DNA of 64,000 nt from Candidatus Altimarinota bacterium. Lineage in GTDB: Bacteria; Patescibacteriota; Gracilibacteria; UBA4473. The position numbers and the translations under genes were made by a program. Where the stretch lies: the NCBI GenBank assembly GCA_020631075.1, contig JAHDHX010000002.1:131462-195461 (forward strand), given 5' to 3'. A model generated the notes under the pieces. That model saw only the letters and a list, made by a program, of their open reading frames with translations. It ran no database searches and had not been told where the DNA came from. This document shows, one piece after another, positions 1 to 8,575 of this stretch (the stretch's first letter is position 1; the number at the start of each line of letters is the position of its first letter).

Positions 1-60
1 GAGTGTGATCACCTCGGATGTCTGCAGTGGGCATTCAGACTCGTGACATCTTGAATGTTG
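1..60 (+). repeat. Partial copy (right end) of the dispersed degenerate repeat also present at 8129-8456
   Basis: GATCACCTCGGATGTCTGCAG...GACATCTTGAATGTTG matches GATCACCTCGGAGGACTGCAG...GTCTTGAATGCTG (8410-8456) and CTCGGATGTTCAGAC...GACATCTTGAATGCTG (8209-8245); cut by window edge. Confidence 0.55.
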
Positions 61-94
61 TTGCCGTGGTCGGATTGCCTGAGAAGGGTGGAGG

Positions 95-685
95 TTACTG
101 CGTGCCGAAGGCTTTGGCGTTGAGGCGGCCGAGTTCGAGCTCATCAATGAGGGTGATGCCCTGCGCGCGGGCGATGCGGATGGCGTCGGGCGTAAACGAG
201 CTGGTGGTGACGTAGAGGCCGTGGTTGCAGTTATAGATTTTCATAGTGCCGACAAATTTTTGCATCTCGGGGGAGGTGACTTTTTTATTGAAACGGTAGC
301 GCTTGCATTGGCCGACGTATTTTTTGCCGTCTTTTTCGGCGAAGAAGTCCACACCCATGTCCCCTGCCCCGCCGACGACCCGCGTGCGGTAGCCGAGTTT
401 TTTAAACAGGACGGCGCAGTAGTGCTCGAAGTCGGTGGGGTCGAGCCGGCGGAGCTGTTTGACATTCTGAAAGCGGTCGAGCAGGCGACGAGTGTGCCAC
501 GACAACCAGCTGAGACCCGCGACCATGCCCCACGCCAACACCCCGAGGACGACCAGCCAAAAGGTGAAGGTGAGCAGGGCCCCGAGGAGGGTGATGACCG
601 CGAGGAGCACGAAAATAGGGAGCAGCCAGCGCAGGATGCCCTGCTGGCGGCGGGCCGTGGCGTAGATGCGTTTGGGGGTGCTCAT
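95..685 (-). CDS. Membrane-anchored Mrr/restriction-endonuclease-like domain protein
   Basis: 196 aa; two N-terminal hydrophobic helices, then FEHYCAVLFKKLGYRTRVVGGAGDMGVDFFAEKDGKKYVGQCKRY (GxD...QxK nuclease core). Start overlaps upstream stop (ATGA). Confidence 0.75.
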   Translation of the reverse strand: MSTPKRIYATARRQQGILRWLLPIFVLLAVITLLGALLTFTFWLVVLGVLAWGMVAGLSWLSWHTRRLLDRFQNVKQLRRLDPTDFEHYCAVLFKKLGYRTRVVGGAGDMGVDFFAEKDGKKYVGQCKRYRFNKKVTSPEMQKFVGTMKIYNCNHGLYVTTSSFTPDAIRIARAQGITLIDELELGRLNAKAFGTQ

Positions 686-1803
686 GACATTGAAGTGATG
701 AGGTCGAGCAGCTGGTTGGTGAATTGCTGGGCGGAAAACATCTTGCCGCGCTGCTGCACGGTGTTGGGGTCGAATGTGATCTGGCCAGATTGTAGTGACT
801 CGACCGCGGTGATGACGGCGGCCGCCGTCTGCTGCGCGAAAGGGATGCCTGCGACTGGGGTGACGGACTCCCGCGCGCCGCCTGCGTCATAGTAAATGAC
901 GGGGGTGCCAGTGCACATAGCTTCGACGGGGGTGAGGCCGAAGTCTTCCTCAGGGGGAAAAAGGAAGGCGCGAGCCCCTGCGTAGAGGGCGGGAAGGGCG
1001 CTGTCGTCGACGAAGCCGAGGAACTGAATGTTGTCTGCGCCTAGGGAGTCAGCGAGGGCCTGGCAGCGGGAGAGCTCGGGCCCCGTGCCCGCGAGGCGCA
1101 GGGGGAGGCCCAGCTGGGCGAAGGCGTGGATGAGGAGGTCGAATTTCTTGTAGGGGATGAACCGACCGACGGAGAGGTAGTAGCCGTCGTCGTCTGTGCG
1201 AAAGGCGTCCGAGAAGGTGGCCGTGTCGGTGCATGGGTAAATGGTGGTGGCGGGGGCGCCGTAGTATTTTTGGATCCTCTGGGCGACGTAGTCGGAGTTG
1301 CTGACCCAGTGGGTGACGGTGCTGGCCCCGAGCTGGTCACGGGTGGTGAGGTAGTCAAGCAGGGGGTCTTGCAGGGCGGCGCGGAGGGGGCGCATCCAGT
1401 GGGGGACCTGGTAGGTGCGTTTGTACTCCTCGCGGGCGTGGTAGAGGTAGCGCACGGGACTGTGGCAGTAGCAAATATGCTGCTGGCGGGTGGGGTCGAT
1501 GCGAACGCACTTCGAGAAGGCGCTGGAGAGACTAATGATGATGTCGAACTGGCTGAGGTCGAACCGCTGAAAGGCGCTGGGGAGGAATGGCAGGAGGAAC
1601 TGGTGCTTGGCTCGTAGCCGAGTGGGGAGGTGCTGCAGCCATGAGGGGCGCACGCGGTCGGCCCACTGCGGAAACACACTGGGGGTGTAGACACTGGTGT
1701 AGATGGGCGCGCTGGGGAGCGCTTCGGCCAGGGCCTGGGTGACGCGAGCGGCGCCGCCGAGGTTGGTCAGCCAGTCTTCGATGAGGGCAATCTGGGGGGG
1801 CAT
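682..1803 (-). CDS. Glycosyltransferase family 1/4 (GT-B)
   Basis: 373 aa; SVGRFIPYKKFDLLIHAF...GTGPELSRC...FLFPPEEDFGLTPVEAMCTGTPVIYYDAGGARESV is a typical GT4 C-terminal domain. Confidence 0.88.
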   Translation of the reverse strand: MPPQIALIEDWLTNLGGAARVTQALAEALPSAPIYTSVYTPSVFPQWADRVRPSWLQHLPTRLRAKHQFLLPFLPSAFQRFDLSQFDIIISLSSAFSKCVRIDPTRQQHICYCHSPVRYLYHAREEYKRTYQVPHWMRPLRAALQDPLLDYLTTRDQLGASTVTHWVSNSDYVAQRIQKYYGAPATTIYPCTDTATFSDAFRTDDDGYYLSVGRFIPYKKFDLLIHAFAQLGLPLRLAGTGPELSRCQALADSLGADNIQFLGFVDDSALPALYAGARAFLFPPEEDFGLTPVEAMCTGTPVIYYDAGGARESVTPVAGIPFAQQTAAAVITAVESLQSGQITFDPNTVQQRGKMFSAQQFTNQLLDLITSMS

Positions 1804-1939
1804 ACGGTCAGGAGTGTAGGGGGTTTGGGGTTTGGCGTCAGCTGTTTTTGAATTTGAATCAGAGGGAGTGGGGGAAAAATTGACGGTCTGGGGTGCTGGG
1901 TTTAGGCTGCGGGTGATATTCCCTCTCCCCTCCTCTGCT

Positions 1940-3265
1940 ATGAATGTACTGCGTGTGCTCTTGGTCGGTAATGGTGGGCGGGAGAACGCGATCGCGGCGG
2001 CGCTGGCGCGTAGTGCGCGAGAGATAGAGCTGTTGAACTATGCGACGGCGGTCAACCCTGGGTTGGAGGAGCTGTGTGAGGAGATCCACCTGGGGGGGAG
2101 CCTGACGGACGTGGATGAGATAGTCGCGTATGCGCAGGCGCAGAAGGTGACCCACGCGGTGGTCGGCCCAGAGGCGCCGCTGATCGCGGGGGTGGCGGAC
2201 GGCCTGGCGGCGGTGGGGGTGGCGGTGATGGGACCGACGCAGGCACTGGCGCAGCTGGAGGGTTCGAAGGCGTATACGCGGAATTTGCTCAAAGAGTATA
2301 AGTTGGATTATTCGCCTGTGTATCGGGTGTTTACTGATGGGGGGATGGTGGAGGCGCGCGAGGCGTTTTATAACCGTTTTGACGGGCAGATCGTGGTGAA
2401 AGCCGATGGCCTGTGTGGAGGCAAGGGGGTGCTGGTGGCGGAGGAGCATTTCCATAGTTTTGCGGAGGCGGACGAGTTTGCGGTGGCGGCGATCGAGCAG
2501 TTTGGTCGGGTGGTGTTTGAAGAAAAGCTCGTGGGGGTGGAGTTTAGCTTGATTGCCATCACGGATGGGACGACGCTGCACACTTGCCTGCCGGTGCAGG
2601 ACTATAAACGAGCGCATGACGGCGACACAGGCCCCAACACGGGGGGCATGGGGGCGATAACCGATGTGGATGGGACGTTGCCGTTCCTCGAGCCAGAGCA
2701 CTTTGAGGCGGCGCGGCGGATCCTCACCCATACGCTGGCGGCCGTGCAGGACGACACAGGGCAGACGTATCGTGGGGTGCTGTTTGGGGGTTTTATGATC
2801 ACGCACAGTGGGGTGAAGGTGATTGAGTTTAATTGTCGTTTTGGTGACCCTGAATGCCAAAACATCCTGACGATGCTGGTGTCTGACTTTGGAGAGGTGC
2901 TGGAACGCACTTGTGACGGAACCTTGGGGGAGATGCTGATGTTGGAATTCTCGGCGGAGGCGGTGGTGACGAAGTACCTTTGCCCTGATGGGTACCCTGA
3001 TGCGCCTGTCAAAGGGGAGGCGGTGGTGGTGCCAGAGATCACGCCTGAGAACGTGAGTGTGTATTACTCTTCGGTGGGGAGTGAGGGGGGAAAGCTGCTG
3101 CTAAAAGGTTCGCGGGCGATCGCCGTGACGGCCACGGGGCCGACCCTGGCGGAGGCCAATGAGGCGTGTGAGTCGCATTTGAGTCATTTCTCGGGGCCGC
3201 TGTTTTATCGGTCGGATATAGGGACAGCGGAGTTGCTGGATCGCTATGCGGCGCGTTTGTCATGA
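1940..3265 (+). CDS. purD: Phosphoribosylamine--glycine ligase
   Basis: MNVLRVLLVGNGGRENAIAAAL..., VVKADGLCGGKGVLVA, NTGGMGAI, EFNCRFGDPECQ. Start chosen at the internal ATG (ORF track extends to 1832). Confidence 0.93.
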   Translation: MNVLRVLLVGNGGRENAIAAALARSAREIELLNYATAVNPGLEELCEEIHLGGSLTDVDEIVAYAQAQKVTHAVVGPEAPLIAGVADGLAAVGVAVMGPTQALAQLEGSKAYTRNLLKEYKLDYSPVYRVFTDGGMVEAREAFYNRFDGQIVVKADGLCGGKGVLVAEEHFHSFAEADEFAVAAIEQFGRVVFEEKLVGVEFSLIAITDGTTLHTCLPVQDYKRAHDGDTGPNTGGMGAITDVDGTLPFLEPEHFEAARRILTHTLAAVQDDTGQTYRGVLFGGFMITHSGVKVIEFNCRFGDPECQNILTMLVSDFGEVLERTCDGTLGEMLMLEFSAEAVVTKYLCPDGYPDAPVKGEAVVVPEITPENVSVYYSSVGSEGGKLLLKGSRAIAVTATGPTLAEANEACESHLSHFSGPLFYRSDIGTAELLDRYAARLS

Positions 3266-4392
3266 TCAATCAAAATCGAATTGATTCGCAGCTTTTTTTG
3301 GCCTTTGCGGGGCTGACGATTTTTGGGTTGGTGATGATGAGCTCGGTGTCTATCTCGGAGAGTTTTCAGCGGACGGGCAGCAATGATTACTTTTTTTGGC
3401 GGCATTTTCGCTCGATTGTGATTTCTATTCCTGTGTTTTTGGTGGCGTTGAAGTTTCCGTACCATTGGCTGCGGAAGCTGTCGATTTTTTCCTATATCTT
3501 GGGGATAGCGGGGTTGATATTTGTGTTGTTTTACGGGACGACCAACAACACGTTTGCGCGGTCGTGGATCAATCTGGGGTTTATTTCTGTCCAGCCGGTG
3601 GAGCTGGCGAAGGTGAGTGTGATTATCTTTCTGTCGGCGGTGTTTTCGAGCGGGAAGTATGTGGCGAAGTCATTCTGGTGGGGGTTGGTGCCTTTTGGGG
3701 TGATAGTGGCGTTGCCAGCGGCACTCATCATTGCGCAGCCTGACTTGGGGTCGCTGTTTGTGCTGCTGGTGGCGGCGTCGGCGATTTATTTTGCGGCGGG
3801 GGCGGACTGGCGGCATATCATTTATGGGGGGCTGCTGGGGCTGCTGGTGGTGGTGGGGACGACCCTGACGGTGCCGTATGTGCAGCGGCGGGTGGCGGTG
3901 TTTTTGGACCCGTCGCTTGATCCGCTCAACACTGGGTTTCAGGTGCAGCAGGCGCTGATAGCCATCGGGTCGGGGGGGGTGTTTGGGCGGGGGTTTCAGG
4001 CGTCGATCCAGAAGTTTGATTACCTGCCGGAGGTGCAGTCGGATACAATCTTTGCGATCATCGCGGAGGAACTGGGGCTGCTGGGGGTGATGGGTCTGAT
4101 CGGGGTGTATCTCTTCATCGGTTGGCGGGGGTATGCGATAGCGCTGGCGGCGCCAGATGCCTTCACGCGGCTGCTGGCGGTGGGGATGACGAGCTGGATC
4201 GTGGGGCAGGCGTTTATCAACATTGCGGTAAATCTGGCGCTGCTGCCCAACACGGGGATTACGCTGCCGTTTATCTCCTTTGGGGGGTCGTCGATGCTGT
4301 TCACCTTTGCGGCTTGCGGGGTGCTGCTGCACGTTTCGGGGCACTTGGCGGAGCAGCGTCGGCGTGGGGGGGTGATTAGATCTCGAAAATGA
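3262..4392 (+). CDS. ftsW: FtsW/RodA/SpoVE-family lipid II polymerase/flippase, probably FtsW
   Basis: Polytopic; QPDLGSLFVLL, YLPEVQSDTIFAIIAEELGLLG, LPNTGITLPFISFGGSS; next to murG. Start overlaps purD stop (ATGA). Confidence 0.9.
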   Translation: MINQNRIDSQLFLAFAGLTIFGLVMMSSVSISESFQRTGSNDYFFWRHFRSIVISIPVFLVALKFPYHWLRKLSIFSYILGIAGLIFVLFYGTTNNTFARSWINLGFISVQPVELAKVSVIIFLSAVFSSGKYVAKSFWWGLVPFGVIVALPAALIIAQPDLGSLFVLLVAASAIYFAAGADWRHIIYGGLLGLLVVVGTTLTVPYVQRRVAVFLDPSLDPLNTGFQVQQALIAIGSGGVFGRGFQASIQKFDYLPEVQSDTIFAIIAEELGLLGVMGLIGVYLFIGWRGYAIALAAPDAFTRLLAVGMTSWIVGQAFINIAVNLALLPNTGITLPFISFGGSSMLFTFAACGVLLHVSGHLAEQRRRGGVIRSRK

Positions 4393-5438
4393 AGCGAACA
4401 ATATTTTTGATCGGTGGGGGGACAGGGGGGCACATAGTGCCACTGGGGGCGGTGGCGCGTGAGCTAGAGAAAGGGGACGAGGGGGTGCGACTGGTGCTGG
4501 TGACGGCGTCGGCGGAGCTGGATAAACAGTATTATGAACAAAATTTTAGTACAAATGTGGAGCACCGAATGATCCAGACGGGGAAGATACGGAGCTATTG
4601 GTCGTGGGGGAATGTGTGGGCGCCGTTGCGGGTGCTGCGTGCTGTGGGGCAAGCGTGGTGGTGGCTGTGGCGGGAGCGACCTATGGCGGTGCTGCATAAA
4701 GGGGGGTATGTGTGTTTGCCCTTTGTGCTGGGGTGGTGGCTGCTGCCACCTGGGCGACGGCCGCGGGTGTATTTGCATGAGTCGGACTGCACCACCAGCG
4801 GGATGTCGCGCCTGATCGAGCGGCAGGCAACGCGGGTGTTTCGTACCTTTACAGAGGAGTCCCCTACTCCCCTCTTTCGGACGTATGCGCGCACCGTGAC
4901 GGTGGCTGATGCGGCACCTACGAAGCCCAAATTGCTGGTGATGGGGAGTAGTCTGGGGGCGCAGTATCTCAATGAGGTGGTGGCTGAATCTTTGAGTACA
5001 TTATGTGAACGGTACGCAGTGGCGCTGGTGACGGGAAAAGGGAAGCACATAGCGGTGGAGTATGATGATTTCATGCAATATGAGACGCTGCCGCATGAGG
5101 ATCTGTATAAAAAAATTGATCAATCGGATGTGATTGTCTCACGGGCCAGTGCGGGGAGTATTTCGGAGATATTACATTTGCGGAAGCGGGCGCTCTTCAT
5201 CCCCCTGCCGATAGCGGCGCGTGACCACCAGACGAAGAATGCACAGTGGCTGGCCGAGCGAGGGCTGGCCCACTGGTGCGCGCAGGGGGAACTGACGGCG
5301 GAAAATATTATGCAGCGGCTGGAGGCCCTTGAAAAAGATGAAAGTCTGGGTAAAAAAATTGTTCAATTTGTGTGGGAGCCTGCGGCGGATACTATAGCGG
5401 GGGAATTATTGCGGGGGGTTCATAAACTGAAGACATGA
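4389..5438 (+). CDS. murG: UDP-N-acetylglucosamine--N-acetylmuramyl-(pentapeptide) pyrophosphoryl-undecaprenol N-acetylglucosamine transferase (MurG family)
   Basis: MKRTIFLIGGGTGGHIVPLGAVARELE; LLVMGSSLGAQYLNE; VIVSRASAGSISEI. Start overlaps ftsW stop. Confidence 0.88.
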   Translation: MKRTIFLIGGGTGGHIVPLGAVARELEKGDEGVRLVLVTASAELDKQYYEQNFSTNVEHRMIQTGKIRSYWSWGNVWAPLRVLRAVGQAWWWLWRERPMAVLHKGGYVCLPFVLGWWLLPPGRRPRVYLHESDCTTSGMSRLIERQATRVFRTFTEESPTPLFRTYARTVTVADAAPTKPKLLVMGSSLGAQYLNEVVAESLSTLCERYAVALVTGKGKHIAVEYDDFMQYETLPHEDLYKKIDQSDVIVSRASAGSISEILHLRKRALFIPLPIAARDHQTKNAQWLAERGLAHWCAQGELTAENIMQRLEALEKDESLGKKIVQFVWEPAADTIAGELLRGVHKLKT

Positions 5439-7165
5439 GTACGCTTTTCTTGAAATATCGGCCACGGAGTTTTGCGGATCTGGTGGGGCAGACGGCGGTG
5501 GCGCGGACGCTGCAAAACGCCATTGGGCAGGGGCGGGCGGCCCATGCGTACCTCTTCTCGGGGTCGCGGGGGACAGGGAAAACCTCGACGGCGCGGATAT
5601 TTGCCAAGGCGCTGCTGACGGCGCAGTTGCCGGCAGACAGTGCGGTCACGGCGGAGGAACTGGAAACAATGGTCGACCAAGGGCAACTGGTGGATGTGAT
5701 AGAGATAGATGCGGCGTCTAACCGAGGGATAGACCAGATACGCGATCTGCGGGAGAAGGTGAAGTTTGCGCCGAATCTGGCGCCTGCGAAGGTGTACATC
5801 ATCGATGAGGTGCATATGCTGACGAAGGAGGCGTTTAATGCTTTGCTCAAAACGCTGGAGGAGCCGCCAGAGCACGCCTACTTTGTGCTGGCGACGACGG
5901 AGGTGCACCGTTTGCCTGATACGATTATCTCACGGTGTCAGGTGTTTACGTTTCAGCGGTTTGCGCTGAGTGAAATGGCGGGTCGGTTGAACTATATATG
6001 TGAACAAGAGGGCTATGCGGCCGATGGGGCTGCGCTGGACCTGATAGCGCAAAAGGCGGAAGGGGGGATGCGGGATGCGATTTCGTTCCTCGAGCAGATC
6101 GCCGCGCAGGGGGACGGGCAGGTGACAGAGGCGACCGTGCGTGAGACCCTGGGGCTGGCGGATACGCAGACGTTGTGTGACTTCACGGAGGCGATGCTGG
6201 GGGGCGAAACGGAGGCGGCTTTTGCCATCTTGCAGGGGTTGGGGCGGGATGGGCGAGACTTGCGTTCCTTTGGCCATGACCTGCTGGGGCACTTGCGCGA
6301 GCGGCTGCACGGGAGCCTGAACGCGCCTGAGCTGCCGCGGCTGGTAGCCGTGATAGAGGTGGTGCAGGAGGCTCTGGGGCGGCTGAAAACTTCGCCGATT
6401 GCGGTGCTGCCGTTTGAGATCGCGCTGGTGAAACTGAGCGGGGTGGCGCCTGCGGTGAATACGGCGTCAACGAAGAAGGTGACACCAGCCAAGCCGAAGA
6501 AAGCCCAGCCTGTTGCTTCTAAACCCAAGCCGTCAGCGCCAGTGGAAACAAAATCTGCTGAGAGAAAACAGCCTGTGACGACAGCCGCTGAGCCGCAGAT
6601 CCCTACGAAAACAGTGAAAGCGCCTGTGGTGGAGCAGTCCCCTCCTCCGTCTTCTCCTTCACCAGAGGCGGCGGCGGGGGATGGGTTTGTTTTTGATGAT
6701 GGGGGGTCGCCGACGCCCACGAAGCCCGTGGCAAAAAAGGTTTCGCCTAATCAGGAGGAGGGTGGTACACCAGTAGTGGAAGCTGATCCGCCCACGGCTA
6801 AACCCGCGGGGGCAGCGCCAGGGGTTACTGACTTGCAGGGGGTGATAGCGGCGGTGGAAGGGCAGATGAAGGCCATCGGGGTGAAAGCGGGGCTGAAGGC
6901 CTTTGTGAAGCGATCTTTTCAATCAACGGTGCCGACGCTGGCAGAGGGGCGGCTGGTGTTTGAGACGGATTCGCAGTTTCACCTAGAAAAATTAGATCAC
7001 CTGTCGATCAAACATGATCTGGCGGTGGCGATCAAGGAACTGACTGGGTTTGGAGTGGAGATCGAGTTTCGTAAAAATCTGGCGCTGGCGCAAGAAAAAG
7101 GCGCGGCGATGGACGCTGGGCCGACGGGGGATCATGCTTCGGCGGCGGATTTCTTGAGCTTCTAG
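5435..7165 (+). CDS. dnaX: DNA polymerase III subunit gamma/tau
   Basis: STLFLKYRPRSFADLVGQ, YLFSGSRGTGKTSTARIFAKAL, IDEVHMLTKEAFNALLKTLEEPPEH; long P/K/T linker and C-terminal domain. Start overlaps murG stop. Confidence 0.95.
   Translation: MSTLFLKYRPRSFADLVGQTAVARTLQNAIGQGRAAHAYLFSGSRGTGKTSTARIFAKALLTAQLPADSAVTAEELETMVDQGQLVDVIEIDAASNRGIDQIRDLREKVKFAPNLAPAKVYIIDEVHMLTKEAFNALLKTLEEPPEHAYFVLATTEVHRLPDTIISRCQVFTFQRFALSEMAGRLNYICEQEGYAADGAALDLIAQKAEGGMRDAISFLEQIAAQGDGQVTEATVRETLGLADTQTLCDFTEAMLGGETEAAFAILQGLGRDGRDLRSFGHDLLGHLRERLHGSLNAPELPRLVAVIEVVQEALGRLKTSPIAVLPFEIALVKLSGVAPAVNTASTKKVTPAKPKKAQPVASKPKPSAPVETKSAERKQPVTTAAEPQIPTKTVKAPVVEQSPPPSSPSPEAAAGDGFVFDDGGSPTPTKPVAKKVSPNQEEGGTPVVEADPPTAKPAGAAPGVTDLQGVIAAVEGQMKAIGVKAGLKAFVKRSFQSTVPTLAEGRLVFETDSQFHLEKLDHLSIKHDLAVAIKELTGFGVEIEFRKNLALAQEKGAAMDAGPTGDHASAADFLSF
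6733..6750 (+). promoter_or_regulatory. Candidate -1 programmed frameshift site (A AAA AAG) in dnaX
   Basis: Zero frame GCA(6731) AAA AAG GTT TCG CCT AAT; -1 reading after slippage gives GGT TTC GCC TAA (stop 6748-6750), predicting a ~438-aa gamma-like product versus 576 aa. Confidence 0.6.
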
Positions 7166-7174
7166 GCGGGGGAC

Positions 7175-7963
7175 TTACGCGCTGCAAAGTGCAGCCAAGG
7201 CGCGGCGGAGTGAGTCGCACACGACGGTGAGGCGGTCGAGGTTTACCTCTTGGGCGGATTCGTCCATGTAGAGGCCGCGGTGGAGCTCCAGCTGGATGAC
7301 TTCGCGGCGGAAGCGGTGCTCGGGGACGTGGGACTGGTTCCACTGGGCGCCGTAGTGCTGGGTGATGTAGCCCCCTGCGAACGGCGTGTCGATGAGGGTT
7401 TGGGTCTGGAATTCGTGGCTGAGCGCGTCGGCGAATCTTTGTGCGGTGACTGGGTGACACGACTGGCCGTGGCAGGTGCCGAGATTGACCAGTGGCATGG
7501 TGAAATTAGTGCGGGGGTAATTCATGCTGGGGTCGGGCATGAGCATGACTTCGCCTGTGTCGTGCAGGTCAACGACGTAGACATGGTCGTGCTCTGACTC
7601 GAGGGTGGTGAGCTTGGTGCGGAGCTCGGTGTGGAAGGGGTGGTAGAAGGTGTCGAGGAGGGTGGTTTTGTCTTCGTCAGTGAGGGGCTGGTGCCAGACG
7701 CCGACCCCGCTGAAATCTACCTCGCGGAAGAGGCTGTCGCTGTCGGGGGCGCGGTTTGGGTCACCCAGGGCGCGGGAGTACTCCGCCATGACGAGCTGCT
7801 CACGCGGGAGGAGCCCTTCGGCGAGGTAGTGGGTAGCGAAATCGCTAAAGTACCTTTGCATCCTCTGCTGGATGTAGGGGCTGGTGAGGCGCTCTTGCCA
7901 CTGGGGGGGGATGTAGTAGGAGCCGTGTGGGACTATCAGGAGGAGGTTGGGGGGGAGGGTCAT
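7175..7963 (-). CDS. N-formylglutamate amidohydrolase family protein
   Basis: LLLIVPHGSYYIPP...YVVDLHDTGEVM...NLGTCHGQSC...DTPFAGGYITQHYG...VIQLELHRGLYMDE. Confidence 0.8.
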   Translation of the reverse strand: MTLPPNLLLIVPHGSYYIPPQWQERLTSPYIQQRMQRYFSDFATHYLAEGLLPREQLVMAEYSRALGDPNRAPDSDSLFREVDFSGVGVWHQPLTDEDKTTLLDTFYHPFHTELRTKLTTLESEHDHVYVVDLHDTGEVMLMPDPSMNYPRTNFTMPLVNLGTCHGQSCHPVTAQRFADALSHEFQTQTLIDTPFAGGYITQHYGAQWNQSHVPEHRFRREVIQLELHRGLYMDESAQEVNLDRLTVVCDSLRRALAALCSA

Positions 7964-8046
7964 CGGGTTCTATTATGCCCGATATATGACCAGATGACGA
8001 GTGAAGTGGATGGGGGTGTTTTGGAGGTGGATTAGGTGAAATATGT

Positions 8047-8093
8047 GTGGACTTTTAACGGGGGGGGAAAGTCCACGGTTGAGCGAACCGTGG
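8047..8093. other. Two overlapping perfect hairpins in intergenic DNA
   Basis: GTGGACTTT(8047-8055)/AAAGTCCAC(8068-8076) and CCACGGTT(8073-8080)-GAGCG-AACCGTGG(8086-8093); they share 8073-8076, so they are mutually exclusive as RNA. Confidence 0.5.
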
Positions 8094-8128
8094 TTCGCTG
8101 TCGCAACGCAGCTGGGCAATCTTCAGGC

Positions 8129-8245
8129 GGGTCGCTATCGCTCCCTGCACTTCAGATTCCCGCTGCTCTTTCCTCGCGAGTCTGAAATTGTCACAGACGG
8201 AGCGACTCGCTCGGATGTTCAGACATACAGACATCTTGAATGCTG
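8129..8245 (+). repeat. Degenerate intergenic repeat unit 1
   Basis: GGGTCGCTATCGCTCC...CCGCTGCTCTTTCCTCGCGAGTC...GACTCGCTCGGATG...TCTTGAATGCTG aligns with 8331-8456; contains internal hairpin GCGAGTC/GACTCGC. Confidence 0.7.
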
Positions 8246-8330
8246 CAGGTGACTTGATTCCGCCAAGGCTCCATCTGCGCAACCCTTTCGCATTCGCTGG
8301 AGTTCTTTCGTCGCTGGTTGATTTCGCTGT

Positions 8331-8456
8331 GGGTCGCTCGCCGCTCCAAACTGGCTCAATCACCGCTGCTCTTTCCTCCGCGATCGCTACACTATGAGTC
8401 AGGTGGCGCGATCACCTCGGAGGACTGCAGCAGGTAGTTCGGTGTCTTGAATGCTG
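8331..8456 (+). repeat. Degenerate intergenic repeat unit 2
   Basis: GGGTCGCTCGCCGCTCC...CCGCTGCTCTTTCCTCCGCGATCGC...GCGATCACCTCGGAGG...TCTTGAATGCTG; imperfect internal palindrome; offset ~202 bp from unit 1. Confidence 0.7.
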
Positions 8457-8575
8457 GGGGGAGGGGGGAATTTTTCTGTGTGATGAGTGGGTTTGGTGGA
8501 CTGGGGGAGCGAACCACTGTGGGACAGTTTTGGGCCGAAATGGCTGTAATCTGAAAGTGAGATGAAGGGTGGGGT

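Noticed and set aside
8047-8093. Riboswitch controlling the N-formylglutamate amidohydrolase gene
   Set aside because: The likely promoter (CATAAT 8 nt before the start) is downstream of the hairpins, so they would not be in its mRNA.
8043-8397. ORFs 8043-8252(+), 8055-8363(-), 8188-8397(+) as genes
   Set aside because: They lie on the repeat/palindrome region, overlap each other on both strands and show no family signature.
8060-8456. Possible RNase P RNA (GGGGGGGAAAGTCC resembles the class A 5' conserved region)
   Set aside because: The other conserved regions (e.g. GUAAGAGCCCACC-like, ACAGAA near the 3' end) are not visible; the region is better explained as degenerate repeats.
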